Below, piece after piece: positions 1 to 10,719 of a stretch of 64,000 bases of DNA. Both the position numbers and the translations under genes were made by a program. Every line of letters begins with the position of its first letter. The first letter of the stretch is position 1. The notes under the pieces are model-generated. The model saw only the letters and a list, made by a program, of their open reading frames with translations. It did not search any database and was not told the DNA's origin. Where the stretch lies: assembly GCA_023374025.1 (NCBI GenBank), contig SIJG01000027.1:87527-151526 (forward strand). Reading direction: 5' to 3'. The stretch comes from Heterodera schachtii. Taxonomy: Eukaryota; Nematoda; Chromadorea; Rhabditida; Heteroderidae.

Positions 1-694
1 TTGTGAGACAATTCGAATGATTGCCGAACATTTGCAGCTCCATTTCTCTGTTCAAAACAAATTTACTTTTCCATTTTTGGCATGGATTTGAAACAATTTG
101 TGCTTTCTCAAATCAATTAGCATTTAATTGCACCTTCTTCTGGAGCATCGCACAAAAGGGAAATGTTCAAAAATTTCTTATTGTCACTGCTATTATCTTT
201 TTTTTCTATTGCCGTCCATATTTTCCATGGAAATCCTTTGATGTGAACAGATTCACTTTTACGTTCACTCAAAATGATTTCTCGCGCAAATTCCGACACT
301 TTTTCAATATCCATAAAAAGTGTCCCATGGGATTTGCTTGAATCATAAATTGATTTATCCGCTTTTGCTTCGCCCACAGTAAAATCAATTGTCACTGTTA
401 TTTTGTCACCATTTTGGTCATAAAATCCGTTGCTCGGTTCCATCAATTCCTTAATTAAGCCAAATTAATCAATTATGGGAATTTTGAATTTACTCTAACC
501 ACAAATGGAATGAAATTAAAGCCATAACCATGCTGTTGAGCCATCGCAACAAAAAAAAAATGCACAAATATTTCTCATTGTCAGTGCCTTCCGTCCTCTG
601 ATTTATTTCTGCCAATATTTTCCATGGTAATCCTTTATGTATACGGTATTGTCACTGTATCTGTAATTCCCCTTTGATTCTCTTGCAAATTACG

Positions 695-1220
695 CAGGGT
701 TCGGATCGAAAATTTTTCAAAATAAGAACATCAAGGCCAAAAAATAAGATTTTCGGGTCAAAAATAAGAACATTTCGCAAAATTGCTTCAAATCAGTTAT
801 TTTTACAATTTATTCGATAGAATTATATTTTCCACCTCCCATGATCATTTTTAACAATTTTGGTGAGGAATTAAGCAAATCGTAAATTTCAGTGCATTCG
901 GAATCAAAAAATCAGATTTTTAAACTCTTTTTTTGCGGCGCATTTTCCAAAAAACTTTTGGTGAATGGGCGAGGGGAGGGGCTCCGGCGGTGCCGATAGG
1001 CGCCGCCGGGAAAATTTTTTAAATTTTAATTGCGATTTGTTAACAGATTTTGTCCAAAAATGACCAAATTTTGCCTCAAATCTTATATTTTCTTGATAAA
1101 ATATTGAAATTCTGCCATAAAATTTCAAAATTATGAATATATTTAAGAAATAAGAACAAAATAAGAACAATAGCCCAAAATCAGAACATTTCTTAGAAAT
1201 AAGAACAGATCCGAACCCTG
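695..1220. mobile_element. hAT-like MITE inserted in the MATH exon of gene A
   Basis: A 526-bp insertion with 13-bp terminal inverted repeats (CAGGGTTCGGATC at the left, GATCCGAACCCTG at the right). It is flanked by a perfect 8-bp target duplication, AAATTACG, at 687-694 and 1221-1228. An 8-bp duplication and CAGGG-type ends are typical of the hAT superfamily. There is no transposase frame, so it is non-autonomous. Inside at 986-1007 is a GC-rich hairpin shared with five other places in the window. Confidence 0.9.
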
Positions 1221-2189
1221 AAATTACGACACTTTTTCAATGTCCATCGAAATTGTCCCAAATGTCCAAATTCGCCAATGACTCGGAAATTTCAATGGGC
1301 AAAATAATTGAGAATAATTTCCTCGAAAAATCGGTTGGCAATGGAACTGATAAACGCCAATCTTTTCTTCGGCTGTTAAAACTTGTGAAGGAACTGAAAA
1401 ATTTGGGGAAAAAGACGAAAATTATTCAAAATTAATTTTTACCGATTTTTTTCAAAAATTTCTCTTTTGAGAATAGCGGAAATCGAATTTTTAATAGTGC
1501 CGGGCCAAGCATTTGACGGCGATTCTCTGCTGAACATTCAATGCCATTTTCACGGCATTTGGCGTCGGCCCAGCGAAGTGCCGAAAAAAACAATTAAAAT
1601 TAATGGTGAATAATAAGAATTAATTAGAAATTATTATTTTTTTATAATAAATTTACAGCATTCCAAATTGAAATTTGTTCACGGATTTGCAATTCATCAC
1701 GCTCCAAAATTTGACACAACAATTTTTGGTTAATTTGCAAAAATGCCTCCGATTTGATCAAAATTTCCACATTTTTGTCAATGAACATTAAACAATCATG
1801 GGCAAAGTCCTTTAATTAAAAATTCATTTATTTTTGAAAATAATTATTAATATATTTGAAACAAAAATATATCTGAAAAATTACTATTTTTAGAAATTTT
1901 TTTTATAAATTTTCCTTCTCACCTTCAAGTCGAAAAGGCAGGCCTGGGCATATGCCAAGAAAACATTGCGCAATTCGGAGACGGGAACATCCAAACATGG
2001 ATTGAAAAGACCAGGGATATTGTACTTTTTGGCTAATTAAAAAATAATTATTAAATTTAATTACTTCAAATAAAATTCACCGGCGTAAAGCACTTCCATT
2101 GAATTGTCTCCGTTCAATTCACTCAACTCTTCTGTATAGATGAAACTCAACATCACTTTGAATGCTGCTGCTTCAACATCGGGGACCTC

Positions 2190-2480
2190 CACGGGACAAT
2201 TAGCAGTGGCTATTTCAAAACATTGGGTAATTAGCAAAGGCTAATTCAAAATGGGGTAATTTGCCGATGCATTTCGGGTAATTAGCAAAGGCTAATTCAA
2301 AAATGGGTAATTATCCGAGGCTATTTCAGAATATACGATACTTAGCAGATGATAATCCAAAATATAAGATAATAAGCAGAGGTTAATTCAAAATTTAGGG
2401 TAGCTAGCACAGCCGTAGAGGCTAATCAAAAATATAGGGTAATTAGCAGAGGGTAATTGAAATGAAGAAATAAGTGAAAT
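2190..2480 (-). repeat. Reiterated splice-acceptor-like repeat in intron 2 of gene A
   Basis: Eight or nine degenerate units of about 28-38 bp. On the gene's sense strand each reads roughly TTGAATTAGCCTTTGCTAAT. The unit closest to the exon is the real 3' splice site plus the first codons of exon 3 (ATAG then CCACTGCTAATTGTCCC). The intron therefore contains repeated copies of its own acceptor region. Weaker copies are visible in the same intron of fragment G. Confidence 0.7.
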
Positions 2481-2923
2481 TAGCACGCTAATGTAGAAAT
2501 AATTAATAAAATTAGCAAGGTAACCCAAAAATAGGTCAATGAAAAAAGGGCTAATTAAAATGACCAATTAGATTAGGGTAATTAACAAAACCCTAATGAA
2601 ACAATTTCATAAATTATTGTAATTTTTATTCATATATTTTACCAAATTCCGCTTTTTCTTTTTTGGCATCAAAACGGAACATTGCCTCAAAAACCTCGGA
2701 AGCTGACCTCAAAATGAGTTTATGTGCTGGCACAAGCTTAAAAGATTAAATAACATAAACGACCGATTTAGTCACTTATTTTTAATAAATAATTAATAAA
2801 TTAATTTTTAATTTGAAGACTCGCCTCTTTTTCGTCTCCGTCCCCCACCAAAAAATAAACATCCGCGTGCTCACCCGTGCTCAACAAATGCTTCATTCGT
2901 TTGACCAATGACGTTTCGTACAT

Positions 2924-4031
2924 AATATAAGTTGAAATTCGTAAATAAATATGGGCTAAATACTTTGTTAAACATTATAATTAATCATTTTACCATGCAA
3001 AAACTGAACAATTTAATGGCAAAGCTCAACCATCCTCCCGTTTTTTTTTTTTGAAAATTCGAAATCAAAAATGGACATGGAAATACAATGGCACAAAATT
3101 TGAAAATAAAAAAATACAATTAATTGCGCATTATTTCATTAATTTTTAACAAAATGTCTTTGTTAGTAAAAATAAATTTCATTTTTTTTAATAAAAAAAC
3201 ATCTTTAAATAAAGTGAATTTATTGAAAAATAACTTTTTCTAACAAACGGATTTTCTCAACATATATTATAATTATGAAAGGATTAAACAAATTACGGCA
3301 AAACGATGACCTAAAAAAGAGGAGGAGAAAACAGAAAAAAATGAAAGATTTGAGAGAATCAATGGGAAATCGTATAATATAAAGTCAAATCGTACGTTGC
3401 TATTGGCACTTCATAAAAGTGCCAATTTTATATAATTTTCGAGAAAAAATCTTCAAAACTTTTCCTAAACAAAACTAAATTAAATAATTTTGATACCATA
3501 AGATTTTGTTTGGAATGCTTTATTATCATGAAAAATTTCAGAGAAAATTTTTAATGTGAATTTTTTTCATTTTTCTTTACAGTTTTTTCGAGTCGAATCC
3601 CCGTCAAAATCTTCATTATTCTGAGGCTAGAAAAAAATACTTTTATTTTTTAGGCTTGTTGAAGAAAGACCTAAACAAATTAATTATTCAGACCCCATTC
3701 TAACAAATGCTTGGTTTTTTATTAAGCAAAATTTAATTGAAAAACATACAAAAGGCAATAAAAAGAATATTAAGGGATGCTTAACTCGGAAAATTCCTCA
3801 GCAATTTTATGATTTTTCCGCTGTTTTCGCTTCTTTCACCACCAAATCAATGGCCAATAGGCATTTTGAAGACCTAAAGGACAAACAATTTATTTTCACA
3901 TTTCCCCAATTTCTTCAGACGCCCATTCTTATAAATGCTTGAAATTAAAAAAAAAATTAAATTGAAAAATAAACCAAAAACAATAAAAATAATATTTGAG
4001 AGTGGCTTAACTCGGAAAATTCCTCAATTGT
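2924..4031. other. Intergenic A/B: upstream block of A and a duplicated MATH tail
   Basis: No complete gene. It holds the upstream motif at 3293-3318 and an A/C-shared segment around 3300-3440. At 3807-3856 is a minus-strand copy of the last part of a family terminal exon, reading about LAIDLVVKEAKTAEKS then stop. The flanks of that relic repeat the 3' flank of gene B, so about 260 bp around the gene end has been duplicated. Confidence 0.65.
3293..3318 (-). promoter_or_regulatory. Shared upstream motif, gene A
   Basis: Plus strand reads ACGGCAAAACGATGACC, i.e. GGTCATCGTTTTGCCGT in gene A sense, about 380 bp upstream of the ATG. It matches the motif upstream of C, D, E and F. A regulatory role is inferred. 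Confidence 0.5.
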
Positions 4032-7000
4032 TTATGATCTGTCCTCCGTTTTTGTTTCTTTTACCTTCAAATCGATAGTCAATGTCAATTTGTCATCTTC
4101 TTTGTTGTAAAAACCTTTGTTCGGGTCCATAAATTGCTTAATGATAGTAATTTAAAATTAAAAAAGACATTTATGTATTAATTAGCACTCACATCAAAGG
4201 AACAGTCAAATCCCCGCCATTTCAATTTATTGTTAAAAATTTTGTCATAGAATTTGTAAGTTAAATCGCGCACACATTTCTTCTTCGCAATAATTCGAAA
4301 TGTTGCCGAACAAACGCAGCCCCTCTTCGAGTCTTAAAAAATTATCATTTTTATTATACAATTAATTTAATTTACCATCTTTTGAGGTATCGCAATAAAG
4401 GTAAAAGCTCAGACAATTTTCTTCGCTTTCCTTCAATTTTTCATTGCCTTCTTTCCATAATTTTTCAGCGCTTTCTTCCGATCCCAATCTTCTTAAGTGT
4501 TCTGCTATTATTTTATAGCCTTTCATATATTTTTCGGCACGCTCTTTCTTCAAATTGATTTGTGCCATTATTTTCCACGGAAATCCTTTGATGTACACGA
4601 CTTTGCTGTGTCGACTACTTCTATCATTTTCTTCCAAAAATTCGGACACTTTTTCAATGTCCATCACAATTGTGCCAAAAGTCCAAAGTCGCCAATGACT
4701 CGGAAATTGTAGTGGGTACAGCCCCGAATCAGTACAAAAATTTGGATGGCAAAAGAACTGATAAACGCCGATCACTTCGTCCAATGTTAAAACGCCGGAT
4801 GGAACTGTAAAAAATTGGAAAAGAATGGAGAAAAACATTTATTTAATAATAATTTAGTTAGAAATTGTTCGGGAAAAACGATAAAAAACCCAATAAAAGT
4901 TTAAAAAATAAGAATTCATTATTAATTCTTTTTACCAATTTTGTCCGAAAATTTCTCTTTTGAAATGAGTGGAAAACGAATTTTGAAAAGCGCTGGTCCG
5001 AGAACGGAACGGCGATTCTCTGCAGAACATTCAATGCCATTTTGACGGCATTTGGCGTCAGCCCAACGGAATGCCTAAAATTTTAAAATTGTTAGTATTA
5101 AATTTTATATTTAGTAAAAAAATTACTGCTTCCCAAATTGAAAATTCTCCTCGGGTTTGCAATTCGTCACGCTCCAAAATTTCGCACAACAATTTTTGGT
5201 CAATTTGCAAAAATTCATCCGATTTGATCAAAGTGTCCGCATTCCCATCAATGTAAGCCAAACAATCATTGCAATAGTCCTAAAATGAAATTAACACCAT
5301 TTATTTTCATACCTTTTCTCGCTCCAAAAGACTGAGGTGACCCGACACTTTGGCCGTGCTGGGTCGTTTCATAAAATGCGCCATTTTAGCGAATTTTTCG
5401 AAAAACATTGTATAACTTTGCTTACAGGGAATCAAATTTTACATTCGATAGCCCAGCTTTTTCTCTATTAGCATGGAAAACTTCTCATCAAATTATCAAA
5501 CAAACATAAGTTATGGCAGAAATAGTACTTATTTTCATACAAATTTTTTAAAGTTGACCAAATTTTTTAAACTTTTCCAGACTAATAAAGAAAAAGCTGC
5601 GCTATCGAATGGTATCAAGAATGAAAAATTTCTAAGAAATGTTCTGATTTTGGGCTATTGTTCTTATTTCTTAAAATTACTCATAAATTTAGAAATTTAT
5701 GGTAAAATGTTTATATTTTACCTATAAATTAAAAAAAAAAAATTTCCCCGGCGGCGCCTATCGGCACCGCCAGACCCTAAAAATCCTTAAAATCACCAAA
5801 ATTGGGGCTTTTTTAGACAAATTCTGTTAACAAATTGCATTAATATTTCCAATATTTTCCCCGGCGGCGCCTATCGGCACTGCCGGACCCACTCCCCTCG
5901 CCCATTCCCCAAAAGTTTGTTGGAAAAATGCGCCGCAAAAAATTTGTTAAAAATCTGATTTTTTTTTGATCAAAATCGAAATATATGATTTGCTAATTTA
6001 CTCTACAAAATCGTTAAAGATGATAACTGGAGGCGAAAAATTTACTTTTTAATGCATTTGGATCGAATAAATTGTATAATTAAGTGATTTGAAGCAATTT
6101 TTCTTATTTTTGACCCTAAAATCTTATTTTTTGGCTTTTATGTTCTTATTTTGAATCCTGCCTAGCACCCACTTTGGCTACGCGATTTTTTGGAACCTAA
6201 TAAAAATATTTTAAAATTTTCACTAAACTCCCCAAATATCACTTCCTCAAGTTGCAAATCCCCAAAAGTTGCGTCACGATAATTTATGCTTTTGCCTTTT
6301 GCCCACCTTATGCAAGTCATTAAAGCGAGCGATGGAAAGCGCAGCGAAAACATTGCTGGACAATTTGGAAATGGGAAAACGGACGCACGCTTTGACCAAT
6401 CCGGCGACATTGAATTTTAGGGCTAATTAAAAAATAATAATTGTTAATTAAAATTTAATTATTCACCCGTATAAAGCACTTCGACTGCGTTTTTCCCATT
6501 CAATTCACTCAAATCGTCTGAATAAATGAAGCGCAACATCACTTTGAACACTTCAGCATCGACGTCAGGGACGAGCACAGGACAATCCTTTTCGGCTGAA
6601 GAAAATAATAAATATTTAATTTTTTTACATTTTTCAATTTTTTATTTTTTGCTTATTTCCTATTTTAAAAATATTGTTTGGTTTCCAAAATTATGCATTT
6701 TTCTACTTTCTCCACCAATTGTGCCATTTGCATTTTCCATCGCTTTATTCATTTGCAGTTTTCAATAAATATTTCATCCCAAACGGTGCGGCAAAATTGC
6801 GAAAAAAAATTCTTTCATTTTTTGCCTACCCTTTCCGTCTGTTGTGCTGCGATTCGAATTTTCGGCTTCCTTTTGAAACATTGCCTCAAAAACACTGGAT
6901 GAAGTCATCAGAATGCCTTTATGCGCATGAACAAGCTGAAAAAGAACATTACCAAAATTAATTGCTTTAATTGTGTCGTAATTAATTGATTAATTAATTA

Positions 7001-7543
7001 ATGTCACATACCTCTTTTTTGTCACTTTTTCCAACCAAAAAATGCGCATCGGCGCCTTTGGCTGTGCAGAGCAACATTTTCATCCGATCCGTCAAAATGT
7101 CCGGGTTCGCCGTGTTCATTTTTTGCCCATTTTCCACTGATATATAGTGAGATTTAATTGGGTTTGATTTGGCATAAAATTGCAAAATTAATCAATGATC
7201 CATGTACCAGAGAATTTATGATCCAAGCCTAGTTTAGGCAAATTTTCTTCAAGACTTTTCATAAATTTAAAAGAATGTTAAATATATTTCTTTTCTTGAA
7301 ATCAGGTACGGAGGGAGCTTTACTTAAAATGTACAGTAATTCCAAATTTTCTACCGTTTCCATTTTGCAAATTCATTTTCTGCATCCGTTCCAATTCTTC
7401 TACAGGTGGCGTCAAATGCTCAAATTGCGCTTAAATATATGATATTTTATTAATTTATACATTTATTTTTCTCCAATCAAATTTTTTATTTTACCCTGAT
7501 CAATTGTAAATTCATCATCTGATGAATTGGCGGAAGAAGGCAT
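4032..7543 (-). CDS. BTB-BACK-MATH protein B (521 aa, intact)
   Basis: The best-preserved family member. Exons: 7543-7495, 7429-7355, 7136-7012, 6935-6830, 6595-6467, 6422-6307, 5279-5127, 5074-4936, 4804-4376, 4332-4193, 4136-4032. They sum to 1,566 nt, in frame, with a GT donor and AG acceptor at every junction. The protein has an acidic N-terminal tail (starts MPSSANSSDDEFTIDQ), BTB at about 50-200 (DRMKMLL, DAHFLVG, VFEAMF, VFKVMLRFIYSDDL), BACK at about 200-310 (CLAYID, LLCEILERDEL, RWADAKC) and a C-terminal MATH (DIEKVSEF, IKGFPWKIMAQI, CSATFRI, FMDPNKGFY). About 50 charged residues replace a short loop of the MATH domain. Family knowledge: BTB binds CUL3 and MATH binds substrate, so a cytosolic or nuclear ubiquitin-ligase adaptor is likely. 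The long first exons are shared with D and E only. Intron 6 contains a MITE relic. Confidence 0.9.
5629..6158. mobile_element. MITE relic related to the one in gene A, inside intron 6 of gene B
   Basis: Opposite orientation to the gene A element. The sub-terminal sequences match (TTTCTAAGAAATGTTCTGAT at the left; the ATAAATTGTA...GAAGCAATTTT block and the end ATCCTG at the right). The left terminal repeat is missing. It contains two copies of the GC-rich hairpin, at 5750-5771 and 5863-5884. Confidence 0.75.
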
Positions 7544-8805
7544 ATTTGTTTTTTTGAACTTCTAAATAAAGGTGAAAAATTAAAAATTTGAATTGCCAAA
7601 TAATAAACATCCCTGGGAATTAATTGCTTTAAAGCTCATTACTGGAGAGACAATTAAGCTGATTAATGGAGAAATTAATGGACTTCTTTTGCCTCCTAAT
7701 TCATGGTTCCCTTATATTTTTCGGAGATTAATATTCTCATAAAAAGCCGAATGAAGTTAACTGTTTGTTCGATTTCTTTTAATTTTACACGAATAAACAA
7801 AAAATGCCGAAACTTGAATAATTAGCAGGGCCGGGTTTCTAGGCTTTTTCCTTATTTTTTACGACAAAAGAAGTTTACGAAAAGCATTTTTCGAACAAAT
7901 TTCGAATTAAGGCGAGATATAAACACCTTAAAATCTATTTCGGTGAGGCATCAAAATCCTTCTTTTTTTTTAATCTTTTGAGCACCTAATTCGACCGCTT
8001 CGGAAATTTTTTTAGAAAATTAAAAAAATTAACATTCTGCGCACCTCCAATTATCTAAATTTTTAAAATTCTATCCCAACATTGCAAAATAGTCAGTTAA
8101 AAAACACTGTTTTGACCGGATTTTTTCCCATTTTTGACAACTATTTATGCTACAATATAAAAAAAAATTAATAATTGCAGAGGCGAAAAATGAAGAGAAG
8201 AAGGGCCTTCTGCTGCTGAAGAGATGGTTCACTTATAAGTATTTATGATGGGATGGGGAAGGCATAAATAACGTCAAAAAGATGACCCAAAAAAGAGAAA
8301 ATAATTTGAGTTGGGTTTGCTTATGTTTCTTCCCTCATTTTAAATATAATTTTATAATTTATGGCATTTATTAGAGACCAGGAAGTGATCGAATTCACAC
8401 CTGAAATTTTTTTCCGATACCGACTTTTTAGGGAAAATAGGGCGGAATCTGGGCTCCCGAGAAATTGATTAGAATCCCGGATTTTGTTTATGAGTTTAAT
8501 TGTTTTAGAATTGAGAAGTGGCTTTTAAAAACAAAGTCTCAATTTTCAAACATCCTCGAAACTTTACATTTGAGCAAGTTCTTTTAACAAATTTCAGTTT
8601 ACTCAAAAAATTTTCCGGCGCGGCCCAACTTCGAACATAATTTCGTCATTTGTCGTCATTTACTTTAAAATTAACGAAGAATTTCATAAAATGGTAACAG
8701 AGTCTTTAAATGGTGAGTTGATTCCGAATCGAACGTTTTATCAAATTTGGCACAATTCTCAGACGACAAATGTGAGGGGCGTGATTGAGCGTCTCTTGTC
8801 TCTGT
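7544..8805. other. Upstream region of gene B
   Basis: AT-rich, no coding sequence recognised. It carries the family upstream module at 8208-8296. The stretch around 8600-8805 resembles nothing else in the window and abuts the truncated end of fragment G. Confidence 0.5.
8208..8296 (-). promoter_or_regulatory. Shared upstream module, gene B
   Basis: Diverged copy: GCATAAATAACGTCAAAAAG then ATGACCCAAAAAAGAG on the plus strand, preceded by the CTGCTG and TTCACTTAT part of the module. About 740 bp from the ATG. Confidence 0.4.
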
Positions 8806-9826
8806 CACGACGATTCTCTGCCGAATTTTCAATGCCATTTTGAAGGCATTTTGCGTCGGCCCAATGGAGTGCCTTTATTAATGAGAAATAGCCAATTAAT
8901 TAGAATTTATAGTAAAATTACTGCTTTCCAAATTGAAATTTGTTCACGGATTTGCAATTCATCACGCTCCAAAATTTAGCACAACAAATTTTGGTTAATT
9001 TGCAAAAATTCTTCCGATTTGATCAAATTTTCCACATTTTTGTCAATGAAATTAAACAATCATGGGCAAAGTTCTTTAATTAAAAATTCATTTATTTTTG
9101 AAAATAATTTTAATTTATTTGAAACAAAAAGATATTTGAAAAATTAAAATTTTTAGGAAAATTTTTTCTATAAATTTAATAAATTTTCTTGGCACCTCCA
9201 AGTCGAAAAGGCATGTCTGGGCATAAGCCAAGATAACATTGCGAAGATTTGAAATGGGACTATCCAAACGTGGATCAACCTGACTAGGGATGTTGTACTT
9301 TTTGGCTAATTCAAATAATTAAATTTAATTACTTCAAATAAAATTCACCGGCGTACAGCACTGCCATTGAATTGTCTCCGTTCAATTCGCTCAGCTCTTC
9401 CGTATAGATGAAACGCAACATCACTTTGAACGCTGCTGCTTCAACATTGGGGACCTTCACTGGACAATTAGCAGAGTCTAATTGAAAATTAATTAGTGTA
9501 ATTAGCGGGGGCTAAATGAAAAATGAAGAAATTAGAGAAATTAGCAGTCCGATGAAAAATAAATAATTGAAAAAGCATGGTAATCAAAAACTTTAGAGCA
9601 ATGAGAAAAAGGGAAAGTTAAGATATGGCCAATATTAGATTAGATAATAGGAAGACTAATTGAAAATTGACTATCCTAGCAAAAAATAAGTCAAAAAATA
9701 TTATATTATTATTATTATCATTAAAATTTTACCAAATTCCGCTTTTTCGTTTTTGGCATCAAAACCGAACATTGCATCAAAAACCGCGGAAGCCAACTTC
9801 AAAATGAGTTTATGGGCTGGCAAAAG
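8806..9826 (-). pseudogene. BTB-BACK fragment G
   Basis: Exons equivalent to 2-6 of the family: 9826-9733 (LLPAHKLILKLAS), 9477-9349 (VMLRFIYTEELSELNGDN), 9305-9196 (KKYNIPS to CLFDLE), 9073-8922 and 8872-8806. Exon 1 and all MATH exons are absent. In exon 5 one base is missing after DCL (152 nt instead of 153) and a TAA replaces the CEI codons, so it is not functional. Exon 6 ends abruptly after SAENRR, where homology stops. Unlike A, C and F, its exon 6 retains an AG acceptor (ATAAAG|GCACTCC). Confidence 0.85.
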
Positions 9827-9828
9827 CT

Positions 9829-10719
9829 TAAAAAACAACCAGCAGAAATGACACAATTCGCTAAAATTTTCTTATTTTTATTAAATTTTTGATGGTTTTT
9901 GAGTCCCAACACCGTTCTATCGCCTATAATTCATATATAATTTTTTATAAAATTATTTTATATAATTCTACAGAATTATTTGATAATTTTTTGTTCTCTT
10001 ATCTGTCCGCATTTTCTGCTTTTATTTCCAAATTGTGCTTTAAAGTGGTTGTTAAAAGTCTTTTCTTTTTCTTTTTATTATTTTCCATTTTATTATTTTT
10101 TAATGAATGTTTTCAAATTATGATAAATGCATATTCAGGGAATTTGTTTGGTTGACTAAGAAAAAGGTATGCATGTTTTAGTATATAATTTAGAACAATT
10201 TTTTGAAAATGACCTGATATTAAATCCTATGAAAAAATTTACAACTGCCCTAGGGGTAAGAAATATTTGGGTGATTTCCTTGCTCGCCATCCCTCCCATT
10301 TTAATTTTTTAACAAACGTGGTGAATCAGTTCAGAGTCATTCTTTTCAGCAGAAACAAAAAAGAAATGAATTGATTTTTAAAAATAGAAATTTTTCATTT
10401 TTCAACATTTTCTTTACCCACCGATTTTGCAATTTAAAGCCGTGTTAAACAGCTGACAAAACTGGGTTTACTAATTAGTAAAATTACCTTTTATTTTCTA
10501 CGCTTCAAAAATATGATTGCCTCAAAAGAACATAAAAAGCCTAATTTTAAAACATTTTATGAATCAATCAATCAATATGTTAGTTAAAAATTGTCGCGGT
10601 TCGATTCCCTCCCAGGTCTACTGTTTTGCCCAACCTTTCTTTTAGCAACAATAATAAATTTGTAATTGCATTAAAGAAAACAGCGCAATAATGATAAGAA
10701 ACATTAATGATAGTTTCAT
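9829..10719. other. Intergenic G/C containing a segment repeated at 31.6-33.2 kb
   Basis: No gene. The stretch 9895-10150 resembles 31,620-31,870 (CTATCGCCTA, TTATTTGATAATTATTTT and neighbouring sequence). The stretch 10,310-10,440 resembles 33,010-33,150 (CATTCTTTTCAGCAGAAACA). This is a partial, dispersed duplication. At about 10,597 a lone GGTTCGATTCC resembles a tRNA B box, but no tRNA fold is present. Confidence 0.55.

Larger units (their letters stand above)
1..2923 (-). pseudogene. BTB-BACK-MATH gene A, disrupted, runs off the left edge
   Basis: Degenerate member of the cluster family. Exons, 5' to 3' on the minus strand: 2923-2825 (start MYETSLVKRMKHLL, first third of BTB), 2736-2643, 2209-2081, 2032-1923 (rest of BTB), 1809-1657 and 1581-1443 (BACK), 1393-about 553 (first MATH, interrupted), 449-134 (end of one MATH fused to the start of a second) and 47 leftward off the window. 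Defects: an in-frame TAA after the MATH motif DIEKVS at about 1226, a 526-bp transposon inside the same exon, and loss of most of the exon that normally encodes the CKCSATIRIVS strand. Exon 1 ends in a GC donor (GAG|gcgagt) and exon 6 begins after TTCG rather than AG. The closest relative in the window is the second half of locus F, which matches in exons and introns. Calling it a pseudogene is inference from these lesions. Confidence 0.85.

Noticed and set aside
10590..10630. tRNA B-box-like GGTTCGATTCC
   Set aside because: No A box at the right distance and no clover-leaf.
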